Source of the DNA: JTS-RE37 sp963756115
Lineage (GTDB): Bacteria > Bacteroidota > Bacteroidia > Flavobacteriales > Flavobacteriaceae
NCBI GenBank assembly: GCA_963756115.1
Contig: CAVWMN010000009.1
Span: 248,001 to 312,000 of the forward strand
Direction of reading: 5' to 3'
DNA length: 64,000 nucleotides
The notes beneath the pieces were generated by a model. That model made no database searches and was not told the origin of the DNA. It saw only the letters and a program-made list of their open reading frames with translations. Shown in pieces: positions 16,401 to 25,161 of this stretch (position 1 is its first letter; the number at the start of each line of letters is the position of its first letter). The translations under genes and the position numbers were made by a program.

Positions 16401-17384
16401 TCATTCTATTTTCCTGCTTTTAAATATTGCTTTTTTTGGCACTGCCAATGGTTTTTGCAAAGGCATTCCATCATCAAGCCATTGCATGTATTCTTTCCGT
16501 TTCCTTTCTAGCTCTGCTGTGTTTTCTTCCGGTAACCTGTCTACCGCCCCCATTGCAGAAACATCCGCCCGGACGGGGGCACAGTAGCCTTTGCCGATGC
16601 ATTTCATTTCTGTTCTTAACCAGTTACGGATCTGGACTTCAGTCTGCGCGATCTCACCTAACAACATATATTCCGCAACATCCCCCGATGGCAGATCCGG
16701 ATGCAGCCATGCACAGGTATTTACCGTAAACCCCGGAAGTTCCCTAACCCTGCCATATTCATACGGTATCCACAGGCTCCCGCGCGAATTTTCCGTCATA
16801 CAGGCAAGTAGGTGGGTACAATTGATCAGTGCCATTTCAATGATGCAGGCGGTCATCAGGGGTATCAGTTTTTCAGGGAACGCACTCCCGTTAAGGCTTC
16901 TCAGATCCGGATCGAGTATATCCAGCCAAAAGGCAAAATTATTTTCCTGGGCTAATGCTGCAATCCGGAGGGCAATGCCCTTGTCTACGCACCTGTGGGA
17001 AATGAATAAACGGGGACAGCTGTTCCCGGGGAGGGGCACGTATGAGTTACGCAACCGCAGGAGTAATACCGTTGCGATCAATTCTTCCGTGGACCGATCA
17101 TACAGGTCCCGCCCATCCCTGTTAAAGTTGCTGCTACCCCGGTTATCCGTAAGTTCTATCAGTTCATGAATCGTCTGTCTCCGGATGGCTGTTCTGTCCG
17201 GGTTAACCTCAGTTTCTGAAGGGTATAGGAAAGCAAGTAAGCGTGCCAGTAAGCTCCGCCAGACTTCCCGTCCATTGATCACATAACCTTCCCCGGGTAC
17301 CTGCTCTGCATCATACCGCTGTAGCAAGGACATTTCGCTGTGTTGGAAATAAAGGTAATTAGACATACTGTCGGCATTAAACAA
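16401..17384 (-). CDS. TIR-domain protein
   Basis: 327 aa; Met7 (17366) is an alternative start. Residues 1-120 are a helical lead that I do not recognise. Residues about 124-235 are a TIR domain: PRLFISHRCVDKG (124-136), FWLDILDPD in the BB-loop region, LINCTHLLACMTENS, and a candidate catalytic Glu209 in WIPYEYGR. The C-terminal 60 residues are basic and end in a coil. It heads the TIR / TIR-like / YEATS trio, with 1 nt to the next start. The N-terminal helical region could be the sensing or partner-binding part, but no fold can be named. Confidence 0.8.
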   Translation of the reverse strand: MFNADSMSNYLYFQHSEMSLLQRYDAEQVPGEGYVINGREVWRSLLARLLAFLYPSETEVNPDRTAIRRQTIHELIELTDNRGSSNFNRDGRDLYDRSTEELIATVLLLRLRNSYVPLPGNSCPRLFISHRCVDKGIALRIAALAQENNFAFWLDILDPDLRSLNGSAFPEKLIPLMTACIIEMALINCTHLLACMTENSRGSLWIPYEYGRVRELPGFTVNTCAWLHPDLPSGDVAEYMLLGEIAQTEVQIRNWLRTEMKCIGKGYCAPVRADVSAMGAVDRLPEENTAELERKRKEYMQWLDDGMPLQKPLAVPKKAIFKSRKIE

Positions 17385-17542
17385 TTATTCAGCAGGACTT
17401 CCGGCCATTTCGAAACAAACATCCTGCAGAGATTTACATGGTACATCTTGAAATACACAGATGGCAGCCTGGCCGGCTCATCATTAAATCCATCCCGGTA
17501 TCCCTAAAACCATCAGGGACCCACCTGTTTTTCTATAGTTAT

Positions 17543-17577
17543 AAAAACCCTTATAAGTCGCTGAGATAGGTTTTTTT
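17543..17577 (-). terminator. Bidirectional intrinsic terminator-like hairpin
   Basis: AAAAACC (17543-17549) pairs with GGTTTTT (17569-17575), and an inner TAT/ATA extends the stem across a 2-nt bulge; the loop is about 11 nt. Both strands end in a T run. It lies downstream of the TRAFs-binding gene (stop at 17653) and upstream of the next TIR gene, so it probably separates two transcription units. Confidence 0.6.
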
Positions 17578-17652
17578 ATATCTTTTAGACCACTCGTATC
17601 CTGGAAGCAAGAAACATTTACATTTATGTTCAACAATTCATATGCAACCAGA

Positions 17653-19116
17653 TTACACCTCATTATTTATATATTTTAATGGTGAATTTTCCAGCAGAGG
17701 CTTCAACTTGGCTAGTTGCTCTTCTGTTGATTGTTTCATCCATGGCTGGGGTGCCTTTTCATATGCTTCCCGTAACTCTTTTTGCGCATTCCCATCATCT
17801 CCCATGCCCATGTAAGCTTCTCCTAATGTAGCTTTAACCCAGTACCATGAAGAAAGCGAAACAGCCAATTCATCAGAAGGCAGTTTATCCTGCTGAGGAA
17901 TGGCATTATCCACGAGCCATTGCTCACAAATTGATCGTACTTCCTTTCTCACTCTCCTGGCCTCAACAAAATCTGCAATGGCTTCGGCCCGGTCTGTTGC
18001 CTCGTTTGCTCTGACATTTAGCAGGAAGGCATAGTTAATGCCGTTATAGTAATCGTTTCGTATATAAAATCCTCTTTCATACGCACGCACCGCATCATCC
18101 AGGTAGGCTTTATTTTTGCTTAACTCCCACAATTTTTTATGGACGGCACCCCATAAGCCGAGTGTTTCAGGGTCATTGGAAGTTACGGGTTGCAATGCTT
18201 TAAGCAATTCCTTCGCTTCCATAAGGGCATCCCATTCCGTTGGGTGTTTGCTTTTATAGGTGATGAGAGCCAGGCGCTGCAGTATATAGGGATCTTCAGG
18301 CTGCCCATCTGAATCATCAGTTGCAGCATTCTCATTTTTTACACTCTCATGTTTCATAGCCTCCCGGATGACTGATAATTTAATCTTGGCGCTTATCCAG
18401 TCCCCTTTTTTTTGCGCTTCATCTACTTGCTGCATCAGGACGCTGTGTGTTTCCGCATGTGCAGTTGATCCATCATCGGCTGACGGGTACTTATCAGTGT
18501 TTCCAGCGACTTTTACTGGTGTTTCCTTCCCGGAAACCGCACGGGTTTCAATAGCGTTATTCAGTGCTTCTATGTTTGATCCTTCAAATGAGGGTGGGAT
18601 AAGGTCATTTAAAAATGTATAGACGGGGCTGTCTTTAGCCCGTGGATCAGTTTCTGTAATGCTTATTATAGCTTTGGTTAACTCATCGCGAAATCGCATC
18701 ACTTCTTCAAAACCGATATCCTCTCCCAGGTGATGATATTTGCGTATAGTCACATGGTTTACATCAAAAGGGAAGGCCTTGATGCCGTCCTCGCAAATAA
18801 CAACTGTTGTATAGGGACGTAGTGCGTGCCGGACGCCCAGTTCATAAAACGCATTCTTATTTGAGGTGGATAGGTCGGCCACCACAACGTCTGCATTAAG
18901 CAATTGCTTATACATGGGTACGTCTATCACTCCGGAGTGTACTATCTCATCAGCACGGATACAATGGAGTCCGGCTCCTTCCACTGCAGGTTTGATCATG
19001 TTTCTATATGATTTATCAAGGTCCAGCACACGGCCTGTTTCAAAATCCGTTTTCTTTCCAAATCCCATTACTACAAAACAGATCTTTTTACTCTTATCTA
19101 TACCTTCACCTGCCAT
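17653..19116 (-). CDS. TIR/deoxyribosyltransferase-like protein with TRAFs-binding TPR region
   Basis: 487 aa. Residues about 10-165 form a TIR-superfamily Rossmann domain close to nucleoside deoxyribosyltransferases: ICFVVMGFGKK (12-22), ADVVVADLSTSN (75-86) and NAFYELGVRHAL (88-99), with candidate catalytic Glu92. After a low-complexity linker (about 185-270), residues about 280-480 are helical repeats resembling the bacterial MAP3K-type TRAFs-binding/TPR region (LLKALQPVTSNDPETLGLWGAV, AVRAYERGFYIRNDYYNGIN). The combination is known from conflict and signalling loci. It is the third gene of a patatin-SLOG operon (32 nt after the SLOG gene). A role in detecting or processing a nucleotide signal that licenses the patatin is inferred. 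Confidence 0.82.
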   Translation of the reverse strand: MAGEGIDKSKKICFVVMGFGKKTDFETGRVLDLDKSYRNMIKPAVEGAGLHCIRADEIVHSGVIDVPMYKQLLNADVVVADLSTSNKNAFYELGVRHALRPYTTVVICEDGIKAFPFDVNHVTIRKYHHLGEDIGFEEVMRFRDELTKAIISITETDPRAKDSPVYTFLNDLIPPSFEGSNIEALNNAIETRAVSGKETPVKVAGNTDKYPSADDGSTAHAETHSVLMQQVDEAQKKGDWISAKIKLSVIREAMKHESVKNENAATDDSDGQPEDPYILQRLALITYKSKHPTEWDALMEAKELLKALQPVTSNDPETLGLWGAVHKKLWELSKNKAYLDDAVRAYERGFYIRNDYYNGINYAFLLNVRANEATDRAEAIADFVEARRVRKEVRSICEQWLVDNAIPQQDKLPSDELAVSLSSWYWVKATLGEAYMGMGDDGNAQKELREAYEKAPQPWMKQSTEEQLAKLKPLLENSPLKYINNEV

Positions 19117-19148
19117 TATATCCTTGTTTTGATTTCACATTTATCTCC

Positions 19149-19700
19149 TTATAATTTGTTTATATCAATGACCAGAACCTCCGCTTTTTTTTCCCGGGCG
19201 ATCTTCGTCATATGTTCGGTACCGCCAGGGCCATCTCCGCCTTTTCCATCCCATAGTGCCAGGAGGGTCATGTGCCCCCCGCCATTTTTCAGTCCTTCCG
19301 TAAGCATCCATGTATTGGCATGTTCCCATACGGAGTCGGATTCTTTCTCTTTGGTAAGCGCCAACACACTGTAGGGTACCTTTTGAAGCAGCGTGTCAAA
19401 GCGTTCCTCCCAATCTTTACCGGCAAAGGAAACCGATGTTTTTTTATATTCTTCGGGAGGCAGCGCCAGATACATCCGGGATGGGATCCCCAGTCCCAGG
19501 CAAAGTTCATGGAATATGATATCCCCGCCGCATGCCCCCCCGGCTATTCCTGTATGAACATCCTTGGAAGCTTGTTGTAGCCGGGTTAGATGATCCTTTA
19601 TTTTTGACCTTACCTTATTTGATTTCGCTGCCGGAAATCGCTCTCTAACTCTATCAGGCTGGTCCAGCATATGCCCTGTAAATACTATGGAATGTTCCAT
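19149..19700 (-). CDS. SLOG-type nucleotide-binding protein
   Basis: 183 aa with a Rossmannoid SLOG-like pattern. IVFTGHMLD at the start is a first strand and loop; GIAGGACGGDIIFHE (51-65) is the glycine-rich phosphate-binding stretch typical of LOG/SLOG proteins; YLALPPEEYKK (77-87) is the following strand and motif; MTLLALWDGKGGDGPGGTEHM is a later strand and Gly loop. SLOG domains are sensors or processors of NAD- or nucleotide-derived signals in defence systems. The gene sits 22 nt after the patatin and 32 nt before the TIR/TRAFs-binding gene, so the three form one operon. The precise ligand is unknown. Confidence 0.75.
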   Translation of the reverse strand: MEHSIVFTGHMLDQPDRVRERFPAAKSNKVRSKIKDHLTRLQQASKDVHTGIAGGACGGDIIFHELCLGLGIPSRMYLALPPEEYKKTSVSFAGKDWEERFDTLLQKVPYSVLALTKEKESDSVWEHANTWMLTEGLKNGGGHMTLLALWDGKGGDGPGGTEHMTKIAREKKAEVLVIDINKL

Positions 19701-19722
19701 ACACCTTCAGATAATTAACCAA

Positions 19723-20877
19723 TTATAAAAACCCGGTAAAATGCTTCCTGACCGACACTTGCTTTTTGCCTGTTGCTTTTCCGATTTCCCGTAATTTTTG
19801 TATGTTTTGAACTGCGTCCATCTCCCGTACTTCATCAGAATTTATATGTGGCAATCCCAACTCGGCCAGGCCTGTCGGACTCAGGTCTGCATTATACCTC
19901 ATATACCGAAAATAGCGGTTTGCATCCGTTTCAAGGTCTAAGATATTGCCATCGGCATCCATGGGGATCATATCCTTAAGTTCCCTGTCGATGGAGGCAC
20001 CGTAAACGCAACGCCCCACTGTACGGCAATTGATATCCTGATCAACCTGCATGGCATACATCAAATTCCCGGGTAATTCCTTCAGCGTATCGAGCAGGTG
20101 GCCATACACCCCTTCGGAAGGTGCGGCACCGGTTCCTACGGATACTATCATCAGGTTTTTTTCCCCCGTTGGCCAGTTTAAGCCGTAGGCAGGCTGGGTG
20201 GCCATCCGGTACAAGAGGAATGCAGGGTTGTTATAGGGGGTTACCCCCCCGTCTACAAATACAAAGGTTTTTTCAGGGTTGGTGGGATCCCATTGCAGGG
20301 TTTCCGGCCGGAAATAGGCCGGGGCAGCCGTGCTCGCCCTCACGAGTTGATATAAGGGGATCCGGAGGTTGCAGTCTTGCCTTGCAGGATCGTTGTATTT
20401 TGCATTGGGGTTATTGCTGATGGGCCAGGGAGAATCGGTACTCCTGTTCATGGTCACGATCAGCAGCAAGGTCTTAAAAATGCCGTTTTTTAAATCGATA
20501 TCCCCCGAACCGAAAGTGGCTTTCAATTCATTCAGCAAAGGCCCGTCATTGTAGAAGTATTTGACCCGCTTTAACAGGAAAGCTTTATCAAACATTGCTT
20601 CCCCCTTGGACTCGTAAAAACTGATCAGCTCTTTTACCGAAAGGCCTATGGATAGTCCGGCTGCAATAATTGCTCCTGTACTGGTGCCACCGATATAATC
20701 AAAATAGTCACCCAGGCGAAACGAATCGTCTTTCCGGAGTTGCGTCTTTAACTGCCCCTCAATCTCACCCAGAATTTCAAGGGTTAAAACGCCCCGGATC
20801 CCCCCGCCGTCCAGGGCCAGGATTTTTCGCGGCTGCGCTGTTTCGAATCGCTGTTGAAGCGGTCCCCATTTAGACAT
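19723..20877 (-). CDS. Patatin-like phospholipase
   Basis: 384 aa. The patatin fold is clear: the oxyanion motif DGGGIRG (23-29), GTSTG (64-68) with nucleophile Ser66, and VDGGV (208-212) with catalytic Asp209. The enzyme should hydrolyse acyl chains from phospholipids and so damage membranes, which is the job of patatin effectors such as CapV in CBASS. No signal peptide is seen. It is the first gene of the three-gene operon with the SLOG and TIR/TRAFs-binding proteins. There is no CD-NTase in the window, so if it is a defence effector the trigger is likely to come from the SLOG or TIR-like partner. Confidence 0.92.
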   Translation of the reverse strand: MSKWGPLQQRFETAQPRKILALDGGGIRGVLTLEILGEIEGQLKTQLRKDDSFRLGDYFDYIGGTSTGAIIAAGLSIGLSVKELISFYESKGEAMFDKAFLLKRVKYFYNDGPLLNELKATFGSGDIDLKNGIFKTLLLIVTMNRSTDSPWPISNNPNAKYNDPARQDCNLRIPLYQLVRASTAAPAYFRPETLQWDPTNPEKTFVFVDGGVTPYNNPAFLLYRMATQPAYGLNWPTGEKNLMIVSVGTGAAPSEGVYGHLLDTLKELPGNLMYAMQVDQDINCRTVGRCVYGASIDRELKDMIPMDADGNILDLETDANRYFRYMRYNADLSPTGLAELGLPHINSDEVREMDAVQNIQKLREIGKATGKKQVSVRKHFTGFL

Positions 20878-21218
20878 AAAATCTTTTTTAATGTTAGTAT
20901 GATTTGCTCACAATCCGATTTATACAGCCCATACGGGAACCGTGCATCAATCCTGAAAGGATCGGTATGCAAAACGACAATCTTAAAACGTGCTAAGGGA
21001 GAACTCTTTGATCAGTAGGAAACTGTTCCAGTAAATATAAGAATATAATTAGTAAAAAATTAGTATGATACGATGTTTTTAAGGTTATCTACAAAGAACT
21101 ACATACTAAATTTGTGAAGGGGTCAGCACAGAAGAAATTTTAAGCGGTTTAGGCACTTGGCATCCTGGCTTAAGCCCATTATCCAGGCAATCGGTATGTT
21201 TCTGGTGTTGTAGAATAT
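20878..21218. other. Intergenic region upstream of the patatin operon
   Basis: About 340 bases of AT-richer sequence that must contain the patatin operon promoter (minus strand) and the 3' end of the metalloprotease-like gene transcript region. I saw no coding region, no clear TAnnTTTG element and no strong hairpin. Confidence 0.5.
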
Positions 21219-21941
21219 TCACTCTCCCTGCCTATATATAGGATTGGCGTGGATATAAGCCTCAATAGTTTCCGGATCCATATATCGTTCCTTGGGAACA
21301 TCCTTTCCCTTAGATGGCTTGCCATCGGAAACGCCTCTCCACTGATTGATATGAAGGGCACTTCTAACATACCTGCTCCAATCGTATAATTGATAGCCCA
21401 GCCCATGGTTTATGCAGATAAGGTCTGTATTGTATTCAAAACGATCCGTACGTCCCGAATCAAGTAAGCCCAAAAAATCACCTATGAGTTGCAGCGAAGA
21501 TTTGGAGTTATAGTCCGAAATATGGGCCAGTTCATGGCCCAATACCCCGATTTGGGCATTGAAAGGGAGGTTGCCGAAGAGGATCGGAGACAGTTCTTCG
21601 CTGGACTTTGTGCTGATGGTTATAAGATACCTCCTGTTCATTTTTTTTCTGAAAACACTCGATATCCTTGGTCGTGAGGTCAGGGGGGTTTTCCTTTGCC
21701 GCTGTCGTAGCATTATATAAAGGTCCTTCAATTCAGGATAGAACGACAGGGTCAATAAAGCCTGGTATTTTATAGTATCCGGAATGTCCTTCCGGAATAG
21801 GAACCGGGAATAGAATGTGGTATCGATATGCTTTTCATCAAATTGCCGGACCGGGGTTTGGGCATATCCGGGCAGATACAGACACAGCCAATAGCAGATG
21901 CCCGGTATCAGTTTCCCAAGTTTGCCTTTTGCCATTTTCAT
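21219..21941 (-). CDS. Putative zinc metalloprotease, exported
   Basis: 240 aa. An N-terminal hydrophobic stretch after a basic start (GKLGKLIPGICYWLCLYLPGYAQ) looks like a signal peptide with an AQ cleavage site, so the protein is probably periplasmic or membrane-tethered. GVLGHELAHISDY holds the HExxH zinc-binding signature of metallopeptidases; a third ligand may come from the downstream YNTDLICINHGLGYQ segment. No known family is recognised with confidence. It stands alone between the conflict island and the ATP-grasp gene and may be a housekeeping exported protease. Confidence 0.65.
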   Translation of the reverse strand: MKMAKGKLGKLIPGICYWLCLYLPGYAQTPVRQFDEKHIDTTFYSRFLFRKDIPDTIKYQALLTLSFYPELKDLYIMLRQRQRKTPLTSRPRISSVFRKKMNRRYLITISTKSSEELSPILFGNLPFNAQIGVLGHELAHISDYNSKSSLQLIGDFLGLLDSGRTDRFEYNTDLICINHGLGYQLYDWSRYVRSALHINQWRGVSDGKPSKGKDVPKERYMDPETIEAYIHANPIYRQGE

Positions 21942-22091
21942 TCCCAGTCAAATATGCGGTTTCCACGTAATTCTGAACAGACAGGTATGGGCTATTGGTT
22001 AAAGTCAGTCCACCGTGTGGAACTTTTTTGCTAGTAACCAGCATCTGTCTTTTTGGATCATGCCTGTGCCCGTGATCCTGCCTTTTTGCAG

Positions 22092-23135
22092 TTATAGCAC
22101 TTTAAGTCGTGCCTCTAATTTCCTGTTTTCCCGGATCATTCGCTTGCCATCGCTGAAACTCAAATATGGGACACCATTCCTGTTATTGTCCATACTGATC
22201 CGGCAAAGCAGGTTCCAGTGCCTGATGATTTCCCTCCAGGCAAAAAAAAGTGAATGCCTCGGATCATATATATGGGTAGGTTCACTTCCAGCCCCATTGA
22301 TTTCTATAATGCTAAAGTTCCGGCCTGCGGAAAGCGCTTCAAAAGTAGCATACCTTATATCTAACCTGCCAAAGTAAAAGCCGGGAATCTTGCTGCATAT
22401 GGAATCGATCGTCCTTAGCAGCCTGGTGTTTATCCTGCTGGTGATATCCACAAATTTTGCACCGCGTGTATGGCTTCCGTACGGTACCAGGATTTGTTTC
22501 GTTCCGGCAGGAAGGACTTGGTTCAAAACCGTACCATATTTCTTTTTCAGGAATGACAATTGGATAAGCGTCCGTGGATCCTGTGTAATCAATTCATAGA
22601 TCGTATGACGGCCATTGCCGGTAACGGTTAAAAATTCTTTTGAAACGATACCACTAATCCATCCGCTACGGGCTTTGGGAAAACGGATATAAAAAATTCC
22701 GACTTCATTGGGGAATTCAATCATTTCCTGAATTAAAAAATCTGTGGAAATCCTTTCCACATAGGAAGCAAGCGCTTCGGAATTGTCAATTTTTTCCACC
22801 CCAAATGCCTTCATGCCTATATCCGGCTTCGCGATCATGGGGAAATGGATATTGGCTTCAGAGGTTTTCTTCAGGATCTGGGATACCGTGGTATTACTGT
22901 GGAATAAAAGCGTTTTAGGGATATACCGGGAGGGTATCAGATCGTAAATTAATTTTTTCGACTCCATCGCCATACCGCCGTTCTTTATAGAAGGATTCGC
23001 AGCATTAAAAAAGAAGAACGATTGCGCTTTTATGGCATAATAAAGCCACACGGGGAACAGTGGATAATAAATGACCTCCATGGGCCAATATTCCCAATGT
23101 GTTAGCTTGTGCAGTTGAAGCCTCAAATTATTCAC
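22092..23135 (-). CDS. ATP-grasp domain protein
   Basis: 347 aa. The N-terminus has a hydrophobic stretch (WPMEVIYYPLFPVWLYYAI) that may be membrane-associated. The ATP-grasp core shows PMIAKPDIGMKAFGVEKI (ATP-binding Lys and Gly-rich loop), FLIQEMIEFPNEVGIFY, and a metal site in FGRLDIRY...FSIIEINGAGSEPTH. This resembles D-Ala-D-Ala ligase-like carboxylate-amine ligases. The substrate is unknown. Its start overlaps the end of the NRDE-family gene by 8 nt, so the two are translationally linked. Confidence 0.78.
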   Translation of the reverse strand: MNNLRLQLHKLTHWEYWPMEVIYYPLFPVWLYYAIKAQSFFFFNAANPSIKNGGMAMESKKLIYDLIPSRYIPKTLLFHSNTTVSQILKKTSEANIHFPMIAKPDIGMKAFGVEKIDNSEALASYVERISTDFLIQEMIEFPNEVGIFYIRFPKARSGWISGIVSKEFLTVTGNGRHTIYELITQDPRTLIQLSFLKKKYGTVLNQVLPAGTKQILVPYGSHTRGAKFVDITSRINTRLLRTIDSICSKIPGFYFGRLDIRYATFEALSAGRNFSIIEINGAGSEPTHIYDPRHSLFFAWREIIRHWNLLCRISMDNNRNGVPYLSFSDGKRMIRENRKLEARLKVL

Positions 23136-23856
23136 TACAGCGATTTAAATTCTTTGATAAGGGGACTTTAACAGCATGCCTTTGGTTGCTGAGGAGATCC
23201 AGATGATTTAATCGGACCTGGTCCTTTTGGATCACAGCCTGGGTAATACTCAGGGTTTTTAACTTGTTTCCTCTGTTGATCACAAATCCATTTTCCAAAT
23301 CATTGTTCCTGCTGTTATGAAAACCAATAACCGACTCTTCATCGATATGGGTGGTGTTCAGCAGGAATTCCCGGAATAACTTTTCGCGGTGCAATATTAC
23401 CTCTTTGATATAGAGTGTTGCGGAGGACCATATATAGTTTTTGGAAAGATCGAGTTGGGCATTATATCTGTGGCCACCATCCCATCTGAATTCAGTCAGT
23501 TCAGGATTTTTGAACAGTATCAGGGTAAAGGGTTCAATGTTGTCCAGATCTATGGCAGACAGCGCTGAGGCGGGAATTTCAGCGCTAATGATATCCAGCA
23601 GGATCCTGCCCCGGCTCCGGGTATAAGGCGGGGTTTTTTCATGATTTTGGAATGCCCCATTCAATAATATGGCCGCATTTCCTCTTTCATTGACAGCAAA
23701 CCAGGTACCTCCGGCAAGGGTATCCCGGGGGAAAAAAAGTCTACAACCATTGTGCCGCTGCTCAACAGGTTGTGAGGCCGTTCGCAAGCTGCTTTCATCA
23801 CGGTTGGAAGTAAGTATAAATTTGTCCTTAACCGGCACGAAGGTTACCGTACACAT
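23128..23856 (-). CDS. NRDE / TANGO2 family protein
   Basis: About 242 aa from the ATG at 23856 (MCTVTF); an in-frame ATG two codons upstream (23862) is possible. The family starts with Met-Cys-Thr-type residues and carries SNRDES (about 18-23), the signature that names it. AGGTWFAVNERGNAAILLNG matches the conserved Gly-Gly-Thr-W region. NRDE proteins resemble N-terminal nucleophile hydrolases, with Cys2 as candidate nucleophile; TANGO2 homologues have been linked to heme or lipid handling. It is the first gene of a pair with the ATP-grasp gene. Confidence 0.85.
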   Translation of the reverse strand: MCTVTFVPVKDKFILTSNRDESSLRTASQPVEQRHNGCRLFFPRDTLAGGTWFAVNERGNAAILLNGAFQNHEKTPPYTRSRGRILLDIISAEIPASALSAIDLDNIEPFTLILFKNPELTEFRWDGGHRYNAQLDLSKNYIWSSATLYIKEVILHREKLFREFLLNTTHIDEESVIGFHNSRNNDLENGFVINRGNKLKTLSITQAVIQKDQVRLNHLDLLSNQRHAVKVPLSKNLNRCSE

Positions 23857-24048
23857 AGTCATTTGTTATTTTGGTTATAAGGGGAACAACCGGGTACCAC
23901 GGGCAATGCAGTGAAGCAACATAGTTGAAACTTTTCTTGCATCCGATCCCGGATATTTTTAATGCTCCTGTTAGGATCAGTGGCACTATTTCAATTTATA
24001 TACTGAAATTATAAAAATTACATGTAACTCCTGAATGATTTCGGGACT

Positions 24049-24714
24049 TTAGCGGAACCTTTTTTTTACCCATAGTTTCACGTGATTTCTATAAAATACC
24101 GATACAAGGTAGACAGTAAATATCAAATACAGGCTTCCGGTTCCTAATGCAATGACAAAACTGAATTGCCTGTATTCCTGAAATATGTATTTACCGGCAA
24201 AAATAAAAGGCATCAGGCCTGCAATGGAACCTAACCCAATTCCCAAAAGGTACGACGGGTACATCCCAGGGCCGTTATCCAACGTTCGTTTCTCGATAAG
24301 AACTCCATTCCATGTCATCCAGAAGGGAATATGCATGGGATTGGTTATACTCAGCAGCAACCCCAGGAGGAAGGAGGACCTGATCAGGGAAAATAAGTAG
24401 GGTTCAGCAAGCAGGTCAGTGTGGTCGTTTGATGAAAGGAAGCTGGAGATAGCCAAATACAGCAGTAAGGTAATGGCGACCGGGAGCGTATAAGAAAATA
24501 ACCTGCTCTTCAAATTTATGGTGTTGGAAAACCCTAATGTTATCCTAACAACAACTACTTCTACCAGGACAACCGCAAGGGCGAATAAAAGCGCCTCCTT
24601 TATATTCTCCAGCGCTGCGATATGGAATGCAGTTATATTCAGGGTTCCGAGAGGTAAGCTTCCCAAAAAACTTATCAGCCATCCTAAAAAATAGACTTTA
24701 AGAATCCTTTTCAT
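24049..24714 (-). CDS. LysE-type membrane exporter
   Basis: 221 aa from the ATG at 24714 (MKRILKVYFLGWL); the in-frame ATG 29 codons upstream gives a hydrophilic extension that does not suit a membrane protein. About six transmembrane segments are visible (LGWLISFLGSLPLGTLNITAF, ALLFALAVVLVEVVVVRI, YTLPVAITLLLYLAISSF and others). The GSLPLGTLN turn near the first helix and the PF/W-T-rich helix (NPMHIPFWMTWNGVL) are features of LysE/RhtB amino-acid exporters. The substrate cannot be named. It is monocistronic, with 190 nt to the NRDE gene. Confidence 0.75.
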   Translation of the reverse strand: MKRILKVYFLGWLISFLGSLPLGTLNITAFHIAALENIKEALLFALAVVLVEVVVVRITLGFSNTINLKSRLFSYTLPVAITLLLYLAISSFLSSNDHTDLLAEPYLFSLIRSSFLLGLLLSITNPMHIPFWMTWNGVLIEKRTLDNGPGMYPSYLLGIGLGSIAGLMPFIFAGKYIFQEYRQFSFVIALGTGSLYLIFTVYLVSVFYRNHVKLWVKKRFR

Positions 24715-24951
24715 GCGTTCTGGCTTTTCGGCGAAAGTCGTTTGTGAAATGTATTCCTTACATGTAATTTGGTTTTCAGGAGGCAATATGCATCCAACCA
24801 ATTAATTAACCAATGTGATAAATGGGTCCCACATAGCTTAAATTTGAGTTCAGGATAGAAGATTCCCCGAATTTTTTAGCTATATTTAATTCTCCAAATC
24901 GAACATTTTTCACTCCCCCGATATTAGTGCAACCATTTTACAGTAAGACCT

Positions 24952-25039
24952 TCCCGTCCTAGGCGGGATTTACCACCCACTCTGTTGGTGGAGTAACAAG
25001 GACAGATGGTTGAGTCGTTAGGTACGGACGTATTGTACC
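24952..25039. repeat. Cluster of three hairpins (structured RNA or mobile-element remnant)
   Basis: Three adjacent inverted repeats lie in a non-coding stretch: TCCCG (24952-24956)/CGGGA (24964-24968); TTACCACC (24970-24977)/GGTGG-AG-TAA (24987-24996); GGTAC (25021-25025)/GTACC (25035-25039). Loops are 7-9 nt. Such serial hairpins occur in structured leaders and at the ends of IS200/IS605-type elements. No transposase is nearby, and neither reading is proven. The element lies just upstream of the AraC gene. Confidence 0.5.
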
Positions 25040-25161
25040 CCATCCTAATGCAAGGGTCCCCACTTGATTAGTGCCTGGTAAACTTCACTTCATGGTCCCG
25101 GATGCCCCCTTTTGGAAAATTCCATTTATACCCCTTGTTTAAATTCTATCAGGCTATCGTT

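Noticed and set aside
19723..20877. Assigning the patatin operon to CBASS
   Set aside because: No CD-NTase or CBASS accessory gene is found in the window, so only the effector resembles CapV.
24952..25039. Calling the hairpin cluster a CRISPR array or an intact IS end
   Set aside because: The repeats differ from one another, the spacing is irregular, and no transposase or cas gene is present.
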